A DNA stretch of 64,000 nt from Gonatopus flavifemur (Eukaryota > Arthropoda > Insecta > Hymenoptera > Dryinidae): NCBI GenBank assembly GCA_018340375.1, contig JAFFJZ010000009.1, positions 11,362,501 through 11,426,500 on the forward strand, given 5' to 3'. Numbering within the stretch: position 1 is the first letter of the stretch; each line of letters starts with the position of its first letter. The notes under the pieces were generated by a model, which saw nothing but the letters and a program-made list of their open reading frames with translations, had not been told where the DNA came from and ran no database searches. This document shows positions 57,901-64,000 of this stretch, piece after piece. The translations under genes and the position numbers were made by a program.

Positions 57901-59383
57901 CTTTAAATGTAATTTGAATTAACCTTTTGTATATGTGCCTAACCCTTCTGAAAATATCGCATCGCGCTGTGCCAATTTTGTTGCGTATACTTTCTGTGTG
58001 ATACTGCTCCTAGACACAGAGTTAGCGCTTTGTTCAATATTTTCTACATTTTTTACAGAATAATTTCAAGTTTCGTACAAAACCTCTTCAAAGATGAAGG
58101 AACAAATTTGCCGCTTGAAATTTTGTGGACTTGGAAGTTTCCTCGATACTTTTTCTCCATGAAATGGCACAGCACGATTTTGATTAGTATTAATTTATTA
58201 TTAAACATGATTGAATAATATACTTAATATTCCCATCGTTATAACCAACCCAATGACTTTTTCAATGCATACAGAATATGCATGCAAATTTTCAAGGAGT
58301 TTAGAGCGGTTTTGGCTGAGTGATCATAAATTTTATTTATTTGAAACGATTTCATATTCAAAATATTGGTTTTATGGAAACATTATTTCAACGAAACTTT
58401 TCTTACTCTGTAAAAAATAATCTGTACAAAGTTCTTTGTTTCATAGAATAAAGGAACCTCTCTTGTTCGAAGGACAATTTTTCTTCAAAGTGAATGGTTT
58501 ATCCATAAAAACATTATAAACAATGAATTTATTTGTAAAGAAAACAAGTAACGAATCTCGCCAAAATAGTTCAATATTTGGATTCCCTAACTCAAAAAAC
58601 ATAAACACGCACTGGAAAATCAAATGAATACAATCTTTCCTATGGACTCCAATATTCAGCCGGTAACACGACGCGAAATGATGAACAATTCTCGTTGCGC
58701 GTTCATATCAAAATCGCTGTATTTTCAAAACTAATAGTTCAATCGATCTCAAAATTTCCACAAAGTTTCTCCATACACTAACGACAACTTTGTCGCTGGA
58801 AATTTTTCGTAGCTCATAGTTCCTCCGATACTTTTTCAACGCAAAGCATGAAAAACATGGTTTTCATTTCGGATTAAAAAATTCATAATTTTTTAATCAC
58901 TTTCACAAATTTTCCCAACATACACGTCATCGGGAAAGTCTTACGAGTCGGATTACGCACGATTCATCACGATACATGAAAAAATGGCCGAGTTACGACG
59001 AGTTCAATGTTGAAAAACATTGATTTTCGATTTAAAAAAATAGGTGCTTTTTATTTTTTCTCTTGAAAACTATCGATCAAAAAATTGAAAAGGGAATAGA
59101 AAAAAATTGTCAAGGGAGACTCAGATTGATTTTCCAAGCTCTATCACCCAGTATGTTTAGATTTCTAAAATTCCGATTTTTTTTTCGAACCTTCACGTGG
59201 CGGCTTGGACAATACTTTTACCGCTTTTCGAACGCATCGTCGGTTATGCTTTCCGTGGGCTCAATTATGAAGGCTGAAATACTAGATCAGGGTGTGAAAC
59301 GATTAGTATGGTCTAGATTCAAGCCCGATAGATGCCTAATTAGGACCCAATCGTTTGTGTGTCACATTTCATATCAATTCCTA
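57901..59383. other. Non-coding interval with weakly repeated modules
   Basis: The module CCTCGATACTTTTTCTCC (about 58140) and its relative CCTCCGATACTTTTTCAAC (about 58824) share flanking order over roughly 100 bp, which suggests an old duplication. No coding sequence is supported. Confidence 0.35.
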
Positions 59384-59512
59384 CCCTAGTAGAAATCACT
59401 CGAGTAATTCTCTAGGCGATTACAAGGCCTTACGAGGCCTTGCAAGTCCCTCACAAGGGCCTGGTGAGGTCTCGCAAGGCCTAGAGAATTACTAGAATGA
59501 TTTCTGCTCGGG
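59384..59512. mobile_element. 129-bp MITE with GGCCTT-rich interior, TA duplication
   Basis: CCCTAGTAGAAATCACTCGA and an inverted CCCGAGCAGAAATCATTCTA form 35-bp inverted ends. TA flanks lie at 59382-59383 and 59513-59514. The middle is built from AAGGCCTT, GAGGCCTTGCAAG and CAAGGCCT words. Bases 59513-60766 have no supported gene. Confidence 0.8.
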
Positions 59513-60766
59513 TAATTCGGCCCCAATTTATTTGAATCGGGCCCTGATTGTTTCCCAATTAATTTTTCCACACGGGATCCTTATATGTAACTTTCAGTCC
59601 TTTTGCATGATGCACCAAGAGAACTCTGTCGTGTCGCTTGAAGTATTTCACATCTATTGCGGAGATTAGAAATTCACAGATATGAAGAACACACTGTAGA
59701 GGAAGATTGGGTAAGACCGAGTACCGTAACTTTAATCCGTCACAGAGAAGTTCCTATTAGCAATTATAAATTAACCAACCAAAACTTCTCAGTTTCCTTA
59801 TTCATTAACAACATACTATTCGTATATTGCTATCAAATTAATACCATTTTTTTCATATTCGTTTTAGTCAAAAGGTACAAAAAGCCGGTTTTACCCCATG
59901 GGTAGGGTACAACCGAGCACTCATGTGAATCAATGCGAAACATTTCTGAATTGTGATGTTTTTATTCCCAACTGTTGAATTCGATAAAAATTTCGAAAAC
60001 AGACATGAGTTATGTTTGAGAATTGATATATTTTGTCAAACTAAAAAAAATTGTTCAGAGAAAGAATTCTTTTCAAACCACCTCAGTTGAGAACAAAAGT
60101 CGCAAGCACACACAAAGGGATCTTCAAGAATATACATGTTTTGATTACTATTTTAGAACGAAAATACAAATTTTGTTAAATTCCATAAATCGGAAGGTAA
60201 AATCTCAAGTACCAGGTTTGAATCCACAGTAACTCATTACGTTCGATATGACATGGATAGATTATGCGTTTCTCTAAGCGAAATAATAAAAAAATGAAAA
60301 TACGCAGGAATACGTGCTCAAGGGAAGTACGTACTTACCTTTCTCTTGAGAGACTGGTGAAACACTTGAAACTCACTACACAAATGCAACAACTTTGACA
60401 ATTTTTTCACAGAAAACTTCAAACGATGTTCTAAGTGAGAAACCACGTTGCATCGATGCTGTTGTTTTCTCCAACTGCCCAAAATTTCTACTGCTACTAG
60501 TTCAAGTGTTTGCTGTCAGAAAGAAGCACTAATCAGGGAGATCTTGAGGTACCCGGTTTGCCCCACTCCCCGGTGTTCCCAACTCTTCCCTACTAGCAAA
60601 CTATATATTGTGCAAAACCTTACAGAATCATCATTCAAACGAATCATAATAGATGGGTGCTACGGCCCCCCTTCATCAAATCACTCCGAATACGTTCTTG
60701 TTGAACAAACTGTTTATGCAGCAACCGGAAGATTTCGATCATGGAATAGAAAATCAATTTCTGATA

Positions 60767-61002
60767 CACAGAGAAAACGGATGTGTCGAAAAATCCCATA
60801 ATTTATTGAGGATCAGCGCCAGTCTGTGATGGATAGAGTTGTTCCCTTGAGTGTAGTTCTAAAAATACCATAACCAGATAAATTTCTACTATCAATTATG
60901 GTATTTTTGACGCTATATTCAGGTGAATAATTTTATCCGTCACCGATTGGCGCTGATCCTCAATAAATTACGGGAATTTCTCAGAACATATTTTCCTGCG
61001 TG
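60767..61002. mobile_element. 236-bp MITE, TA duplication
   Basis: CACAGAGAAAACGGATGTG at the left end and an inverted CACGCAGGAAAATATGTTC at the right end continue inward as nearly identical arms (AATTTATTGAGGATCAGCGC). TA lies at 60765-60766 and 61003-61004. The CAC(T/A)GAG start resembles the MITE at 23608. Confidence 0.75.
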
Positions 61003-61435
61003 TACATGTTTATGAAATTGACCATAAATTTACCTGTGAACCTCGAACTTCATGGGATTTTCACTATCATTTTCCATTAATTTTCTAGTGAAATACGGAA
61101 AATTCCTCACGCATCAATGTGGTAATTACTTTTCATAACATTCATGTAAAGTTCCTCATAGAAATGTTTGAAAGTGTTGTAAAAAATTTCTTCAGAGATA
61201 AAGTACCGCTCTATGCTTCAAACGCACAAATTTCCTCTTTTCGACAAACGAGAGATTTCTATCGAGCCTGTCAAAAGGATCACGCAAATAACGCGACCGA
61301 AGATTTCCCTTTGGATTCTCCGTTCTCTCTTTTCTTTTTGTTCAGACAACTGCAACTGAGGAAGACAAAAAGAAAATAGTTACGAGACATCATAAGGTCA
61401 TTGATGAAACATGATGAGTGTGAGAAGAGAGCCAA

Positions 61436-61577
61436 CCCTGCTTAAAGTGTCATATAGAATCGTATAGAATATCATAAAATATGATTCAAAAACATGATAA
61501 AAACTGTGAATCTTATCATGTTTTTGAATCATAATCTATGATATTCTATACGATTCTATATGACACTTTAAGCAGGG
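61436..61577. mobile_element. 142-bp near-perfect palindrome (foldback MITE)
   Basis: Two arms of about 64 bp, from CCCTGCTTAAAGTGTCATAT to its complement, are separated by about 12 bp. Very few mismatches. No target duplication is evident. Confidence 0.8.
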
Positions 61578-61626
61578 AAAGACATTAAGGAGAGGAACAA
61601 AAAAGCCACGCACAGGTGGTAGGAGT

Positions 61627-61800
61627 TTCTTATTGTTACGTCAAAACTATTATAGATTATAGTTTATCTACAACGCTGGGTAGTATAAAAGGAATACATT
61701 GAGTCATCGAGCCCAATGCTCCCTTCGATACCCCACTTTAGCTAGGAGATGAACCTAGACGAGGACTGGGGAGAGGATTATGTTTGAAAATAATGAGATT
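61627..61800 (+). repeat. Dispersed ~160-bp repeat, copy 2
   Basis: Inverted partner of 31885-32037 (see that entry). The most conserved part is CCCCACTTTAGCTAGGA followed by CTAGACGAGGACTGGGGAGA. Confidence 0.6.
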
Positions 61801-62485
61801 GTTGATTTTATGCTGAAATGTATGGTACTATATTCTAGAAAAGGTGTAGGTTACAAAATGTTTGAAAAGAATTCGTTATATTCAAAATAATCTCAGTATA
61901 ACTGATTATATTGTCATCGAGTATGATATAATTCCACGTATAACCAGTTATACAGTTATCGAATCCAAATTTTGATACTACTTTACATATAGCTTGACCA
62001 CTTATATATTGAATGGTCTAAATGAGTTGTACGAGAAGTAAAAAGAGACACGAGGACTTCATTTAGCTCTTGTAGTGTTCAAAAAAAAAAGAGAAGGAGA
62101 ATAGGGCTTCTTCTAAAAATGTTTTTGTGTAACAGTGATATTCATATTTGGAAAACTATTATATCTGGGAAGCTGAAAAGGGGAAGAAAACATAGTATTT
62201 TTCTTCCTAGAAATGACTCTGAGGGTCACTCAGTAATGATTCCTAGAAAATTTCATAGAGTTCATTCAGAACTTCTTATTTCATGAACATTGATCGAAAC
62301 CAATGTTCATAAACTTGCTGAAATAAGGGGATTAGGGAGGGATTTTGAGAAATTTCAGGTTGCAACTGGTTTCTTCTATAGTTTTGATTAGAAGATGTCT
62401 ATTTAGAAATATCCAGATTGCTTATCATCACTAATTTCTCAGACAGGAAAAATAGGAAAGAAGAAGAATTAGGTATGAAGGGGTT

Positions 62486-62832
62486 TTAATTGTCAGGGTT
62501 GGCTCTAAGTCTTTTGCAGGGGGAGCAATGTTGTTTATCGCCATACAAGAATTCACAAGGAGCACGTTGATTTCCTTGTGGAATTTGTGGTGGTAAAAGT
62601 ACACCACGAATTCGAATGGATTCTTGTAGAACGAGTAAATTTTCTAACTCCAGAGTCTTTCTTTCTCTAAACTTCTCTTGTTTTTTGAGACTTTTCAAAT
62701 AATTGTTGAGCAATCTGCCCTTCAATTCTAGAGTCTCTGTCCTGATCCTCTGATGTTTCTCCTTTAATCTTCTTCTTGCAGAAGATATTGCAGTTTCAAG
62801 ATGCAATATTTTCCGTTGTATATCGTATTCCA
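62486..62832 (-). CDS. Possible terminal exon, coiled-coil protein with a small Cys cluster
   Basis: On the minus strand a long T run ending in AG (down to 62833) makes a strong splice acceptor. The open frame that follows has no ATG at its start, so it would be an internal or last exon entered in phase 1. It encodes about 80 residues of charged coiled coil (KILHLETAISSARRRLKEKH, then LKSLKKQEKFRERKTLE) and a tail with CEFLYGDKQHCSPCK, ending in a TAA at 62486-62488. I recognise no family. It is the best host-exon candidate in the window, but an exon of an unknown mobile element cannot be excluded. Confidence 0.35.
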
Positions 62833-63806
62833 CTAAAAAAAAACGAATAGAAAAAGAGAATGAAAATAAGTTACAAAGAGGAAAATCGCTGATTGAAAAT
62901 TTTACTTTAAGAAGAAAACTGACTCTGAGGAAAACAAGAAATCAAGGGAACAAAAACGTTTTCACTCACTTTTGTGAACGTTTGTGTTATTGTTATATTA
63001 TTAAAACTGAATTTGTAAGATGCTTTACTAGCGTCCAATAATGAGTATAGTACTCACTATTCTAGAGTGACTAGTAAGCTGTGACGTTATTTTTCACTGA
63101 ATCATTGAATTGTATTTTAATACACGCAGTTGGAATGTATTTGAGAGCTTCAAAATTTTTGACTGAATGTTTCGGAGCGACGAGAATAAGTGAAGCTTGC
63201 TCTCTGAGGATTTTAGTCTTCACCTCGGTTTTGCTGAAAGTGGGGTCAAATTTTGTTGGTGGTGGTCAAAGGTTGGGTTGGGGTTCATGTAGGATTCAGA
63301 GAATGGCTAGTAAGATTTACATGAGGAGGGCTTTGTTTCTAATTCAAATAGGATTCGTAAAGGAGTAGTGAAAGGGGTTGTACTTAGGGAAAAGTCTCAA
63401 TTTTCTTTCAGATTAGAATCGACCCACTCCTCCCTCTATTCATCTATTTGTATCTTTATCTCAGTAGATTTTCTCTCTTCTCACTTTCGTACTCACAAAT
63501 TCTATATAATTTTGTTTTATTGTACATTTTTCAATACATATTTGATATATGAAAATATATGAGATTACATGAAAAAGAGAGTTGTGACATGTATGTAACA
63601 TATATGCAACATTTTATATAAAAAAAAAAATGATCGATTTTAATGACTATATCTATGTGTTAAAAATGTCAACTTATCAAGATCTTTTAACGTAGATTTC
63701 GCATAGAAGAGAAAAAATTCAGTTAAAGTTCAGAGAAAAGAAAAATATAGTGAAAGTTAATAAATTGTTTATAACAAATGTGTAACATTTTAATAACTTC
63801 GACTTG
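62833..63806. other. Non-coding interval
   Basis: Open frames at 63081-63368 and 63368-63562 lack domains and start contexts. If the exon at 62486-62832 is real, the region to its right would be intron and upstream exons beyond view. No second exon is visible. Confidence 0.3.
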
Positions 63807-63809
63807 TTA

Positions 63810-63932
63810 GGGAACGTACCCATACTACGTGACCTTTTTATTTGTCTCGTTCCTTGTTGCACCAACTTCAGGCATAATGAGTAAGATAGAGAAGGAAGTA
63901 AGAAAAAGGTCACGTGGTATGGGTACGATCCC
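63810..63932. mobile_element. 123-bp MITE with TTA duplication (PIF/Harbinger-like)
   Basis: GGGAACGTACCCATACTACG and an inverted GGGATCGTACCCATACCACG form inverted ends of about 30 bp (to GTGACCTTTTT). TTA flanks lie at 63807-63809 and 63933-63935. A 3-bp TWA duplication is characteristic of PIF/Harbinger. Confidence 0.75.
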
Positions 63933-64000
63933 TTAGGAGAAAATGGCATATTTATAGTGACCATGGTTATTAAGGGTGTTTCATGAGTTTCTACAAATCG

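Overview
The window looks like a repeat-packed, AT-rich stretch of an arthropod (most likely insect) nuclear genome. The evidence is mariner and pogo transposases, a hAT element, Ty3/gypsy polyproteins, R1/I-like and RTE-like LINE fragments, GT-AG introns, satellites, many short inverted-repeat elements and almost no host coding sequence. I could not identify the species. The only plausible host exons are weak calls at 1.65-2.27 kb and 62.5-62.8 kb.

Layout. 0-1 kb: antisense LINE ORF1 coiled-coil. 2.59-3.87 kb: a dead mariner. 4.06-9.68 kb: an IS630-like element with roughly 0.5-kb inverted ends that enclose the 3' part of its own transposase gene; a pogo-like element with an apparently intact two-exon transposase (533 aa, D198/D307/D343) sits inside its left end. 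10.6-12.6 kb: local tandem repeats and a 508-bp inverted-repeat element with an 8-bp target duplication. 12.87-14.16 kb: a second, unrelated dead mariner. 15-16.7 kb: a dispersed repeat (R) with another element nested in it. 16.7-20.5 kb: non-coding.

20.5-31.65 kb is the centrepiece: an 11.1-kb hAT element with a perfect 8-bp target duplication (GTCGGAAT) and inverted terminal repeats about 2.9 kb long. Its spacer holds a twice-frameshifted hAT transposase, an RTE fragment and a small MITE. 32.0-35.2 kb: a gene of an unclassified transposase-like family between 160-bp inverted ends, followed by an inverted copy of R (35.2-35.8 kb). 37.2-44.2 kb: a decayed gypsy element interrupted by a 1.2-kb DNA element with a 9-10 bp target duplication. 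44.19-44.55 kb: a LINE endonuclease fragment. 44.55-49.35 kb: a large inverted structure with the same unclassified transposase family, whose outer parts are 175-bp tandem repeats. 49.4-50.2 kb: a field of AGATCT words. 50.2-52.3 kb: a 190-bp satellite. 55.1-57.9 kb: a second gypsy pol. The last 5 kb holds several MITEs.

Two themes recur. First, two transposon families (IS630-like and the unclassified one, the latter at two loci) are built as head-to-head pairs, with the 3' end of the transposase gene at or near both outer borders and one copy internally deleted; the hAT shows an extreme version of long ends without coding sequence. Second, several short elements are filled with noisy copies of one self-complementary word (AGATATCT, GGATCC, AACGTT, AGATCT, GGCCTT, TTGGCCAA), and some share CCC-initial termini. 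These are the best candidates here for something not yet described.
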